Below, piece after piece: positions 1 to 6,600 of a DNA stretch of 64,000 bases. The number at the start of each line of letters is the position of its first letter. Position 1 is the first letter of the stretch. A model generated the notes under the pieces. That model saw only the letters and a list, made by a program, of their open reading frames with translations, was not told the origin of the DNA and searched no databases. Location of the stretch: the NCBI GenBank assembly GCA_049322715.1, contig JBMOQP010000028.1, positions 24,970-88,969 on the forward strand, read 5' to 3'. The DNA is from Thiofaba sp049322715 (GTDB lineage Bacteria; Pseudomonadota; Gammaproteobacteria; Halothiobacillales; Halothiobacillaceae). The translations under genes and the position numbers were made by a program.

Positions 1-275
1 ACGGCGGAGTTGTCGCCGTAGAGCGCGCGTGCCAGGTTGGTCTTGTTGAGGTCGTGCAGGGTGGCGGTCACGGTCACGCCCTTGACGCGCTTCACCTCGG
101 CATAGGTGCCGCCGCCGCCATGGGTGTAGTCGTTCTGCTCCTTGCTTTCCTCCTCAACGGAGAGCTTCAGTTCGGAGACGTTGCCGATGGGGGCCAGCGC
201 GGCGGCCACCCCTTCGGCGCGCGCATACACTTGACCTGCGCCGATATACGGCTTGTAGACTTGCTCAATAGCCAT
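1..275 (-). CDS. Phage tail protein, probably tail tube (truncated by window edge)
   Basis: The first 91 residues (MAIEQVYKPYIGAGQV...) are visible and the C-terminus lies beyond base 1. A strong Shine-Dalgarno, AAGGAGG, sits just upstream and overlaps the end of the DUF2635 gene. The sequence is rich in beta-type segments and includes a 'GNVSELKLSVEEESKEQ' stretch typical of siphovirus-type major tail or tube proteins. It does not resemble the Mu sheath gpL, which normally follows gp38. The call rests on position and general appearance. A baseplate or sheath protein of another family is possible. Confidence 0.5.
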   Translation of the reverse strand, partial: MAIEQVYKPYIGAGQVYARAEGVAAALAPIGNVSELKLSVEEESKEQNDYTHGGGGTYAEVKRVKGVTVTATLHDLNKTNLARALYGDNSA

Positions 276-278
276 GAT

Positions 279-470
279 TTAGCCCTCCTTCCGGGCGGTT
301 TGAACGGGGTTTGAACGGGGTTTGCGGGGGTGTTTCGGCTCGGCATCGGCAGGCCGGGCCACGCCTTGCTCGATCAGCCAGACGGCCACGCTGTGGGGCA
401 CATCCAGCGCTGCGCCTGCGGGATGCTCGCGGCCCGCGTGGGTGTGCGGTTTGACCAGGATGACGTGCAT
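279..470 (-). CDS. Mu gp38-like protein (DUF2635)
   Basis: A 63-residue protein beginning MHVILVKPHTHAGREHPAG, with the 'VKP...R.P..G..L' opening and a short middle segment typical of the DUF2635 family (Mu gp38). The basic tail (KHPRKPRSNP) follows. It lies between gp37 and the tail gene, the same place as in Mu. Its ATG abuts the stop of the gp37 gene at 470. The molecular role is not established; the family is found in tail modules of Mu-like phages. Confidence 0.75.
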   Translation of the reverse strand: MHVILVKPHTHAGREHPAGAALDVPHSVAVWLIEQGVARPADAEPKHPRKPRSNPVQTARKEG

Positions 471-901
471 CAGGCGCTCCTCACGTCGGTCTCAGCCTCG
501 AAAGCAAGCGGCACGTAGAGGAACCCGGCGCGGAAGCCTGCGGCTGGGGCATTGGTCAGCTTCAGCGGCTTGTTGATGGCGTCCATTTTCCAGCCCATCA
601 ACGCGGTGATGACGCTCTCGGCCAGCATGCCTGCATCGCCACGCGCGGCGGAGCCTGCGGACGCATCGCGCACGTTGCGCACGGCCACCACTACCAGCCA
701 TGTCTGTTGCAGGCGTGCAGCGCGCCCGTCCGGGCGGCTCTCGATCACGCGATACCCCTGGTACACCACATGCACCGCCGGGGTGGGCTGGCTGCCCTCG
801 GCCACGCCTGCAAGATCGACGGCGGAGAGGACATGCACCCCGGCGGGCAGGCGCTCGCGCAGGCGGGCGATGATGAGCGGCTCAAGATGCAGCATGGTCA
901 T
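470..901 (-). CDS. Mu gp37-like protein (DUF1834), tail terminator candidate
   Basis: A 143-residue protein. The start at 901 (MTMLHLEPLI) is chosen because its ATG overlaps the upstream TGA as ATGA, the coupling seen throughout this operon. It matches the DUF1834 (Mu gp37) pattern: an N-terminal helix 'LIIARLRERLP', a central beta region with 'QTWLVVVAVRNV', and a C-terminal half where 'VITALMGWK' precedes strands. Proteins in this position are thought to join or terminate the tail; that role is inferred. Confidence 0.8.
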   Translation of the reverse strand: MTMLHLEPLIIARLRERLPAGVHVLSAVDLAGVAEGSQPTPAVHVVYQGYRVIESRPDGRAARLQQTWLVVVAVRNVRDASAGSAARGDAGMLAESVITALMGWKMDAINKPLKLTNAPAAGFRAGFLYVPLAFEAETDVRSA

Positions 902-1797
902 CAGCCCGCCTTGATGCACCAGACGCCGCCGGGCAGGGGCGTCGGGCTGCTTGCCATATTGGGCAGGCCGAAGTGGCCATCGGGCGCGCTGATGTACGGC
1001 ACGCTGTCCACGGTATGCAGCTCCAGCTCATTCAGGCCGCCGAACGAGCCTGCCGCGTTGCTGGCGCTGATCGTCAGTCGCATGTAGCGGTAGGCGGCCA
1101 CGGTGGCGGACAGATCAAGCTCGTAAAACCTGCGCTGGCCGTCACTCCAGCCACTGATGCCCGCGCGGGCATCCAGGTCGTCCCACGTCACGCCATCTGC
1201 CGATCCCTGCATCACCCAGTCCGTCGGCGCGGTCACATCCGAGCCGTTGATGCGCGGGCGAATGGCGTAGGCCACCAGGTGCTTGCTGATGCCCTCGGGG
1301 TAGGCGTATTGCAGCCACCCGGTCTTGACACCCGTGGCCATCAGCCAGCCGTTGGTGCTGACCGCCGCGTTGGTCACGCGGTCGAACGCGCGCCAGGCTG
1401 CATACGTGTCAGCGTCGTACTGGCTGCTCGCACTGGCGACACCGCTCGGGGCGGTGTTGGATGTCATCTGTGGAACGCTGTGCACCGCCGTGGCGCGCAG
1501 CGTGGTTTCGTCCACTGAGTTGCTGTACGCATCACCCAGCAGGCCGTACAGCGCAGGGTTCGCGGTGACGGCCAGGAATCCACCGTCAAGCGGCACAAAA
1601 CCCGCTGGGATGGCGTCCGCGCGGAACGCCTGCACCCAGCCTGTCGGCAGACCACCGGAGGCCAGGCTCAGATTCTGGACACGCGCGTCGAGGGCGGCGA
1701 TGGCGTCCAGCGCAGGCTGGATGTCGGTCGTGCCGCCCGCGCCGCCAGTATCCAGCGCATCCAGGCGCGACTTGATCTGGTTGAGCAGATTGAACAT
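901..1797 (-). CDS. Collar-domain plus F5/8 type C (discoidin) protein, possible head or neck fibre
   Basis: A 298-residue protein; the start at 1797 overlaps the gp36 stop (ATGA). Residues about 1-30 contain a heptad-like segment (MFNLLNQIKSRLDALD). Residues about 50-100 resemble a phage tail-collar domain (GWVQAFRADAIPAGFVPLDG). Residues about 110-275 resemble an F5/8 type C carbohydrate-binding fold: 'AWRAFDR', 'GWLQYAYPEG', 'WVMQGSADGVTWDDLDAR' and 'YRYMRLTISASN'. In Mu no such gene lies between gp36 and gp37; fibre genes sit at the far end. A receptor- or matrix-binding decoration of the neck or head is a reasonable inference. Confidence 0.65.
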   Translation of the reverse strand: MFNLLNQIKSRLDALDTGGAGGTTDIQPALDAIAALDARVQNLSLASGGLPTGWVQAFRADAIPAGFVPLDGGFLAVTANPALYGLLGDAYSNSVDETTLRATAVHSVPQMTSNTAPSGVASASSQYDADTYAAWRAFDRVTNAAVSTNGWLMATGVKTGWLQYAYPEGISKHLVAYAIRPRINGSDVTAPTDWVMQGSADGVTWDDLDARAGISGWSDGQRRFYELDLSATVAAYRYMRLTISASNAAGSFGGLNELELHTVDSVPYISAPDGHFGLPNMASSPTPLPGGVWCIKAG

Positions 1798-2225
1798 CAG
1801 AGATACCCCTCGGCATCGGCGCGGCCCCAGACGCGGCCGCCGGTCTCCATTTGCACGCTGCCCGCGCTGGCGGCGGGCACGGGCGCGCCGATGCTGATCA
1901 CGCCACGTGCGATATCCTTGAGCATGGCCCGCGCGCCATCGGCGGCGCGGCGCTCGGGGGCCTCGCTGTCCAGGCGGGCGCCGTTGGCCATCATCAGACG
2001 CTCGCGGGCCAGTTCGCATGCGATGCGGACCAGCACGCGGGGCGTTTCGGAAAGCGGCAGGGCATAGCGCCCCGCAAGATAGGTGTCGATCTCCGCGTCG
2101 ACATCGGCCAGCACCCCGTCGACCAGGGCAGCATCGGCCACACCGTCGCGGTCGCGGTCGGCATAGGCCAGCACTTCGGCGTCGCCGTAGCGGTCGACCA
2201 GGTCGGTCAGGGTGCAGTACGCCAC
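1797..2225 (-). CDS. Mu gp36-like protein (DUF1320), head-tail connector
   Basis: A 142-residue protein beginning MAYCTLTDLVDRYGDAEVL, the typical DUF1320 opening. It continues with an acidic 'DRDRDGVADAALVDGVLADVDAEID' helix-rich part and 'YLAGRYALPL', all hallmarks of Mu gp36. Members are helical connector or completion proteins at the head-tail joint. It lies directly downstream of a gp35-like gene and overlaps the next start by 1 base. The confident family match anchors the neck module. Confidence 0.9.
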   Translation of the reverse strand: MAYCTLTDLVDRYGDAEVLAYADRDRDGVADAALVDGVLADVDAEIDTYLAGRYALPLSETPRVLVRIACELARERLMMANGARLDSEAPERRAADGARAMLKDIARGVISIGAPVPAASAGSVQMETGGRVWGRADAEGYL

Positions 2226-2226
2226 G

Positions 2227-2658
2227 TCAGACCTCCTCGACGATCAGGAACGGATCGGCCTTGATGGCGGCAAGGCGATTCGCTGTGACTGCGATCACGC
2301 GGGCTTCCTGTCCGAAGCAGTCGCCCGCGCGGCAGCGGCGCACATGCGATCCTTTGACACGGACAGAGATGCGGGTGAGTCCTTCCCCGGATTCCGCTGC
2401 AGCTGCATCCTGGCTACGCGATGCGTCGTCGATATGCTCGGCCACGCCGGTGGCGACCTCGACAGGCAGGGCGGCCTCCAGGGACAGCGGCTCGGTACCG
2501 CTGATCACCCGGGCCGGGACTTCGCCGCCCATCTCGTCAATCGGTGCGTGATCGGCCGGGGCGACCTGCTCGGCCATCGGTACGGGTGCCTGGGCTTCGG
2601 CGGCCGCCTTGGCGGCGGCCCCCTTGCCGTTGGCTTGTGTGTTAGCGCGTGTCATCAC
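2227..2658 (-). CDS. Mu gp35-like protein
   Basis: A 143-residue protein. The first 80 residues are low-complexity and rich in Ala, Pro and Glu (AAAKAAAEAQAPVPMAEQ). The last 50 form a compact part, 'ISVRVKGSHVRRCRAGDCFGQEARVIAV' then 'LAAIKADPFLIVEEV', which recalls small proteins placed after the Mu-type capsid (gp35/HI1506-like). The start may be either of two adjacent ATGs. The function is unknown; capsid decoration or completion is inferred from position only. Confidence 0.6.
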   Translation of the reverse strand: MMTRANTQANGKGAAAKAAAEAQAPVPMAEQVAPADHAPIDEMGGEVPARVISGTEPLSLEAALPVEVATGVAEHIDDASRSQDAAAAESGEGLTRISVRVKGSHVRRCRAGDCFGQEARVIAVTANRLAAIKADPFLIVEEV

Positions 2659-2663
2659 TCACC

Positions 2664-3581
2664 TCACAGGCGTTCGGAGACGATGACCTCGACCAGGCCA
2701 CGGTTGGTGTTGGTCTGGCCGTTCGCCAGGCGCTCGGCCATGGCGATGTCGAGGGCGGCGTCGCGCAGCTCGGGCGGGACCACCAGCACGTTCGGCTTGA
2801 CGCCCAGCGGGCGGCCGCCGTCGGCGGTGAAGCGCATCATGCGGGCGTAGGCGGCGTTGAAGTGGGTCGCATCCAGCGCCTGCTTGCTCATGAAGGCCTG
2901 CTGCCAGAAGCCGAAGCCGACGTTGCAGCGCATGTCCACGCCGTAGCGGTACGTGTTGCTGGTGAACACGGCTTCGTCGTCAGCCTTGGTCATGGCCACG
3001 AACTCGGGCTTCTTGCGATCCTGGAAGATGATCGGCTTGAGCACGTTGCGGGTGTCCAGCAGGTACCAGGCCGGGCCAGCGCCGGTGCCGGGGATGTCCA
3101 CGTTGCTGACGGAGGCCGCCGTGCCGGTGCCGTCCACGTTCGGGTAGACCGGGTGGTCGGTGTCGAAGAAGTTCTGGCCGTCGTAGCACAGGGTGGTGTC
3201 GCCCGCCTTGAGCAGGTCGAACACCAGGCGATCCGGGAACTGCGCGGCCATCTGGCCCATGTGCGCCATCATCGGGGTGTAGATGCCAACCTGGTCATCC
3301 TCGATGGCGGTGCGCTTGATGTTGACGGTGGACTCGAAGTCCTTGTTGGCGATGCTGTAGCCGTGGGCGGCCATGTCGCGGGCCACGCGGTCGCCCACCC
3401 ATTCCTGGAAATCGGGGAAATCGCCCAGCCAGCCATAGGTGTTGCTGGCGGTGGTGCTGGGCACCACGGTAGCCAGCTTGGTGTATTGCGCCTCGGCGCG
3501 GGCGGCGTCATACGCGCTCTGGAATTCCTTGCGGAAGCCGGTCTGAAGCGCGGTGATCAGTGCGGGGGTGATGATGGCCAT
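2664..3581 (-). CDS. Major capsid protein (Mu gpT-like)
   Basis: A 305-residue protein matching the Mu gpT major head family: N-terminal 'ITPALITALQTGFRKEFQSAYDAA', then 'YGWLGDFPDFQEWVGDR', 'YSIANKDFESTVNIKRTAIEDDQVG' and 'YGVDMRCNVGFGFWQQAFMSK'. A good Shine-Dalgarno (AAGGAG) lies 9 bases before the ATG. It follows the protease/scaffold gene with a 6-base gap, the normal Mu order. It assembles the icosahedral head. The length is the usual one for the family. Confidence 0.95.
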   Translation of the reverse strand: MAIITPALITALQTGFRKEFQSAYDAARAEAQYTKLATVVPSTTASNTYGWLGDFPDFQEWVGDRVARDMAAHGYSIANKDFESTVNIKRTAIEDDQVGIYTPMMAHMGQMAAQFPDRLVFDLLKAGDTTLCYDGQNFFDTDHPVYPNVDGTGTAASVSNVDIPGTGAGPAWYLLDTRNVLKPIIFQDRKKPEFVAMTKADDEAVFTSNTYRYGVDMRCNVGFGFWQQAFMSKQALDATHFNAAYARMMRFTADGGRPLGVKPNVLVVPPELRDAALDIAMAERLANGQTNTNRGLVEVIVSERL

Positions 3582-3587
3582 CGTGAA

Positions 3588-4070
3588 TTACTCCTTCTTC
3601 AAACCGGCCTTGAAGGCCAGGTATTCATCGGGGGACTGGCCGAGCAGCTTGCAGGCGGCCATCTCTTCGTCGGTCAGCTTCGCGCCGTCATTGTTCGGGG
3701 CGCGGCCATCGCTCTGGGTGCCCTTGAGGGCGGCGATGGCCGGGGCGTTGTCCAGGTACTGCTTGAGGGCGGCGAGGTTGGTCTTGCCAAGGTCACGCGC
3801 CCACGCCTCCATGGCGGGCAGCAGGCGGCCATCGGCCAGCGCGGGCTTGACCAGGTCGTCAATGTCGCGGGCCATGGTCTGGGCGGTCAGCGCGGCCACC
3901 TGGCCTTGCAGTTCCTGCACGGTGGCCATGGGCACGGTGCTGGACTTGAGCGCGGCGAGGCTGCCTTCGGCCTCGTCGGCCTTGGCCTTGAGGGCCGCCA
4001 CGGCGGTGGCGATCTGTTCCGGGGTGGCGTCTTCGGCCAGCCCCAGGAGCTTGAGGGTTTCCGGGTTCAT
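3588..4070 (-). CDS. Nested scaffold protein (Mu gpZ-like), internal in-frame start
   Basis: An in-frame ATG at 4070 (MNPETLKLLGLAED) inside the protease gene is preceded by AGGAG with a 6-base spacer, a much better ribosome site than that of the full-length start. The product would be 160 residues: the helical C-terminal part alone. In Mu the scaffold Z is made from an internal start within I, so this is the expected counterpart. The site is seen directly in the sequence; its use is inferred. Confidence 0.7.
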   Translation of the reverse strand: MNPETLKLLGLAEDATPEQIATAVAALKAKADEAEGSLAALKSSTVPMATVQELQGQVAALTAQTMARDIDDLVKPALADGRLLPAMEAWARDLGKTNLAALKQYLDNAPAIAALKGTQSDGRAPNNDGAKLTDEEMAACKLLGQSPDEYLAFKAGLKKE

Positions 4071-4604
4071 GGGTTGCTCCTGGTCGGGGGTAAAGGGCAA
4101 GCGATAGGAAAGCGCCGCCAAGGCGGCCATGCCGTCGAGCGCGGGGTCGTTGGTGAGCGCGGCATGCAGCAGGCGCAGGACGTTGCCCTGCTTGTCGTAA
4201 ATGAAAACGGGGGAGATGAAGCGGTACTCGCCGCTGGCGATCATGGTGCGGGCGCGCTCGGTCCATTCCACGCCCACGGCCCATAGCCCGGACCCCTCGC
4301 GCCACTCCAGCGCGCGGAACCATCCGGCGGCGGGCGCAGGCTGGCCGTTCTGCTCGGCGCGCAGGGTCTGGTGTTCGTAGTCGATGAGGTAGGGATTGGC
4401 GCGGGCGCTGGCCTGCTGGATCAGGCGCGCCGCCAGTTCGGCGGTCAGTGTCCAGCCGGGCGCATCCGCCGGGCGGCCATCGGTCGCCCGGAAGGTTCCG
4501 GCGGGGAAAAGCTGGATCGCGTCCGGGACGGTTCCGCCCTGGGCGTGGATTTCAGCGGTGAGGCAGGCGATGCGCCCGTGCTTCGATCTGTTCATGCGGC
4601 CCAT
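3588..4604 (-). CDS. Head maturation protease with scaffold region (Mu gpI-like)
   Basis: A 338-residue protein of the Mu-like protease family. The N-terminal half (to about residue 175) carries 'NPYLIDYEHQTLRAEQNGQ', 'AAGWFRALEWREGSGLWAVGVEWT' and 'YRFISPVFIYD', as in gpI. The C-terminal half is helical with 'LKLLGLAEDATPEQI', typical of a scaffold. An ATG at 4595 (MNRSKHGRI) is an equally possible start and neither has a clear Shine-Dalgarno. The protease matures the prohead and removes scaffold. It sits directly upstream of the capsid gene. Confidence 0.9.
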   Translation of the reverse strand: MGRMNRSKHGRIACLTAEIHAQGGTVPDAIQLFPAGTFRATDGRPADAPGWTLTAELAARLIQQASARANPYLIDYEHQTLRAEQNGQPAPAAGWFRALEWREGSGLWAVGVEWTERARTMIASGEYRFISPVFIYDKQGNVLRLLHAALTNDPALDGMAALAALSYRLPFTPDQEQPMNPETLKLLGLAEDATPEQIATAVAALKAKADEAEGSLAALKSSTVPMATVQELQGQVAALTAQTMARDIDDLVKPALADGRLLPAMEAWARDLGKTNLAALKQYLDNAPAIAALKGTQSDGRAPNNDGAKLTDEEMAACKLLGQSPDEYLAFKAGLKKE

Positions 4605-4642
4605 GATCGGGCTGCATGAAGGTCAGGACGTGGGGAGGGAGT

Positions 4643-5407
4643 TCAGTGGATCAGGTTTGAGCGGACAAGGTCTCGGAAAGGCGCTTGCATCCCGGCAAAT
4701 TCGACCGTCTTGTCGGTGTAGTACTGCGCCTTTTTCATGTGTTTGCGCCCGACCTTGGACTCATCTTCAACGACCGCCAGGACGTACATTTTCGCTTGGC
4801 GCGCCCGTGCTTCCATCCAGATCATTTCCGCTTCCAGCAAGCGTTCAGCAGATGTGGCCACGATGACGGCCATGGGGCGATGGGCTTGTATCAGCGCATC
4901 CGCAGTGAACACACCGTATTGATCGACCGGGGCATCAAAGCCGATTTCGACTTCGCACTCCTTCGCGACCTCACCGAGCAGCTGCTTCACCATTTCCTTG
5001 AACTCAGAGCCCGTGCTTCGCTCATCACGAATTGCAGCCATCGCCTGCATGCGTGTTGAAGCCTCTGCCACACGCATGATCGCCTGCGCCAGCTCTCCGT
5101 CCGAGGTGACATGACAGGCAAGATGCTCATCGTCATCCGACCAGGTCACACCATGCAGTTGATGCGACTGCTGCATCCAGCGACGTACGCGCTTGCTGTC
5201 AATGTCAACGCCTTCGAACATCAGACGAAGTGCAGCCTCGCCGTTGTCATGCACAAGGTATCCGCCATCACTTTCGCGAACGAACACGACGATCCGGTCG
5301 CCGTCATCGAACACAAAAGGTGTGCACACCAGCAAGGCATCCTCTGCCTCTCGCACTTCGAAGCGCGAGCAAAGTAGAGCAGCAAGTGTTGCCGCGCTTA
5401 TGCCCAT
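4643..5407 (-). CDS. DUF1828/DUF1829 domain protein (prophage cargo)
   Basis: A 254-residue protein. The N-terminal half (about residues 12-105) fits DUF1828: 'SRFEVREAEDALLVCTPF', 'GDRIVVFVRESDGGYLVHDNG' and a C-terminal 'RVRRWMQQ' part. The rest (about 150-250) resembles DUF1829: 'ADALIQAHRPMAVIVATS...LLEAEMIW', then 'MYVLAVVEDESKVGRKHMKKAQYY'. Neither domain has a settled function. Its start overlaps the end of the partner gene by 10 bases, so the two are probably coupled. The pair interrupts the gpG-to-protease order of Mu, has lower GC than its neighbours, and is therefore likely cargo. Defence, superinfection exclusion or a toxin-antitoxin role are all guesses. Confidence 0.7.
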   Translation of the reverse strand: MGISAATLAALLCSRFEVREAEDALLVCTPFVFDDGDRIVVFVRESDGGYLVHDNGEAALRLMFEGVDIDSKRVRRWMQQSHQLHGVTWSDDDEHLACHVTSDGELAQAIMRVAEASTRMQAMAAIRDERSTGSEFKEMVKQLLGEVAKECEVEIGFDAPVDQYGVFTADALIQAHRPMAVIVATSAERLLEAEMIWMEARARQAKMYVLAVVEDESKVGRKHMKKAQYYTDKTVEFAGMQAPFRDLVRSNLIH

Positions 5408-5883
5408 AGATCATCCTCCGGCCCAAGTCGAATGCCAAGGCGTGCGCATGCTTCGACCACAAGGCGGTCGCGATCACGATCTATGCCTGGATCCAGGTTG
5501 CCACTCAGCTTGAGGGAAAACTCTTTGCACCCCGGCAAGGACCGCCCAGTCAGGTCACGGCTCTCTTCACAGTTCACAACGGCATGAAGCCCTTTGTGAC
5601 TTGGATGATAGTCAACCCGTGCTAAGGGAAGCAGGCGATCATCGGCGCGGCGCATGAACAAGAAGGCGTAGAAAGAGCGCTCGATACGTGACGGTCCATC
5701 GCGCCAAATGAAGCACGCCCGATACATGTCACCAACGTCGTACAGCGCTGACACCTGTGTGCGCCCACCCTTGAACTTATCAAGCGGCGCGGGCATGTGT
5801 TTGGGTGGCTTGTTGAAAACAACATGCCCCAGGCGCTTTTGCGCAAGCAGATGGGAGCGAAGCTCGTGGCGACTTATGAACAT
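5398..5883 (-). CDS. Unrecognised 161-aa protein paired with DUF1828 gene
   Basis: I do not recognise this gene with certainty; it resembles the DUF6978 type of small phage and bacterial proteins. It starts MFISRHELRSHLLAQ and has central strands (RACFIWRDGPSRIERSFYAFLF) and a conserved-looking 'HPSHKGLHAVVNCE' segment. Its C-terminus ends in an acidic 'LGPEDDLWA'. It is the first gene of a two-gene unit with the DUF1828 gene, overlapping it by 10 bases, and a promoter lies 33 bases upstream. Base composition is less GC-rich than the structural genes around it. Confidence 0.6.
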   Translation of the reverse strand: MFISRHELRSHLLAQKRLGHVVFNKPPKHMPAPLDKFKGGRTQVSALYDVGDMYRACFIWRDGPSRIERSFYAFLFMRRADDRLLPLARVDYHPSHKGLHAVVNCEESRDLTGRSLPGCKEFSLKLSGNLDPGIDRDRDRLVVEACARLGIRLGPEDDLWA

Positions 5884-5915
5884 CCCTGATCGACCGGCGA
5901 AAGAATTACGAGCGC

Positions 5916-5944
5916 ATTATCAGCCCATCGCGCCGCGTTTGAAA
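5916..5944 (-). promoter_or_regulatory. Putative sigma70 promoter of the DUF1828 cargo unit
   Basis: Read on the bottom strand there is a -35-like TTTCAA, a 17-base spacer and a -10 GATAAT (5 of 6 consensus), placed 33 bases before the start codon of the 161-aa gene. It lies in a 167-base gene-free gap between gpG and the cargo. A private promoter would let the pair be expressed in the lysogen while late genes are silent. Confidence 0.55.
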
Positions 5945-6050
5945 CCCGTTTAACTCCGCCATAGCGGCGCGCGCAACCCAAGACCCATACCCTTGCCGCA
6001 CCCAACCAACCAGAGGCGCTCAGAATTGCTCTCCTTCGGTCGGCCTGTTT

Positions 6051-6509
6051 TCAGTCGAGCGCCTCGGCGAGGTAGCCGCGCACGATGTCCAGTATCTCCT
6101 CCTGGTCATCCTCGCCCAGGCCGAGGAACGGGCGGGCGGGGATGGCCTTGCCGGGGATCATGCTGTTGGGAGCGGTGACGCCGCCGAACTGGTGCATGGC
6201 GGCGTAGACCTTGTTGCTGCCGATCTGGGCGAAGTCCTGGCCGTAGGCGGTGACGATGCTTCCGGCAAGCTGGCCGCTTCGCTGGAGGATGGGATGGGCA
6301 TCGCCGCCGCGCATCTTGACGGTGCTGGCCATGAGCGGGTGCCAGGCCAGGCCGGTGGCCGGGTCCGTCTCGTTCTCGAAGGCGCGTTCGGTGGCGGCGG
6401 CCATCACCCCGGCGATGTCGCGCATCACTGGGGTCATGTCATCCATGCGGCGGGAGAGTTCCTGGAGCGCGTCCAGCACGTCGCGGTCGTCGTATTTGAT
6501 TTCGATCAT
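6051..6509 (-). CDS. Virion morphogenesis protein (Mu gpG-like)
   Basis: A 152-residue protein of the phage virion morphogenesis (Mu gpG/gp31) family. It opens 'MIEIKYDDRDVLDALQELSRRMDDMTPVMRDIAGVM' and carries the family features 'FENETDPATGLAWHPL', 'HPILQRSGQLAGSI' and 'YAAMHQFGG', with C-terminal 'IPARPFLGLGEDD'. It probably works in head completion or tail joining. Between it and MuF (6510-6600) only a hairpin with stem GAACCACC at 6575-6602 is seen. Confidence 0.93.
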   Translation of the reverse strand: MIEIKYDDRDVLDALQELSRRMDDMTPVMRDIAGVMAAATERAFENETDPATGLAWHPLMASTVKMRGGDAHPILQRSGQLAGSIVTAYGQDFAQIGSNKVYAAMHQFGGVTAPNSMIPGKAIPARPFLGLGEDDQEEILDIVRGYLAEALD

Positions 6510-6600
6510 GCTATGCTCACCTCAAGCCATTGCGCGGGCAGTCCCTGGCCGGACCTCCAATCCCACGCGCAGGCGAACCACCGTGGGCCAGCGCGGTGGT

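Noticed and set aside
1..275. Mu contractile sheath gpL
   Set aside because: The visible N-terminus does not resemble gpL; a tail tube-type protein fits better.
2649..4286. Long open frame on the plus strand opposite capsid and protease
   Set aside because: It is antisense to two secure phage genes, is rich in Gly, Val and His in the way antisense GC-rich frames are, and matches no family.
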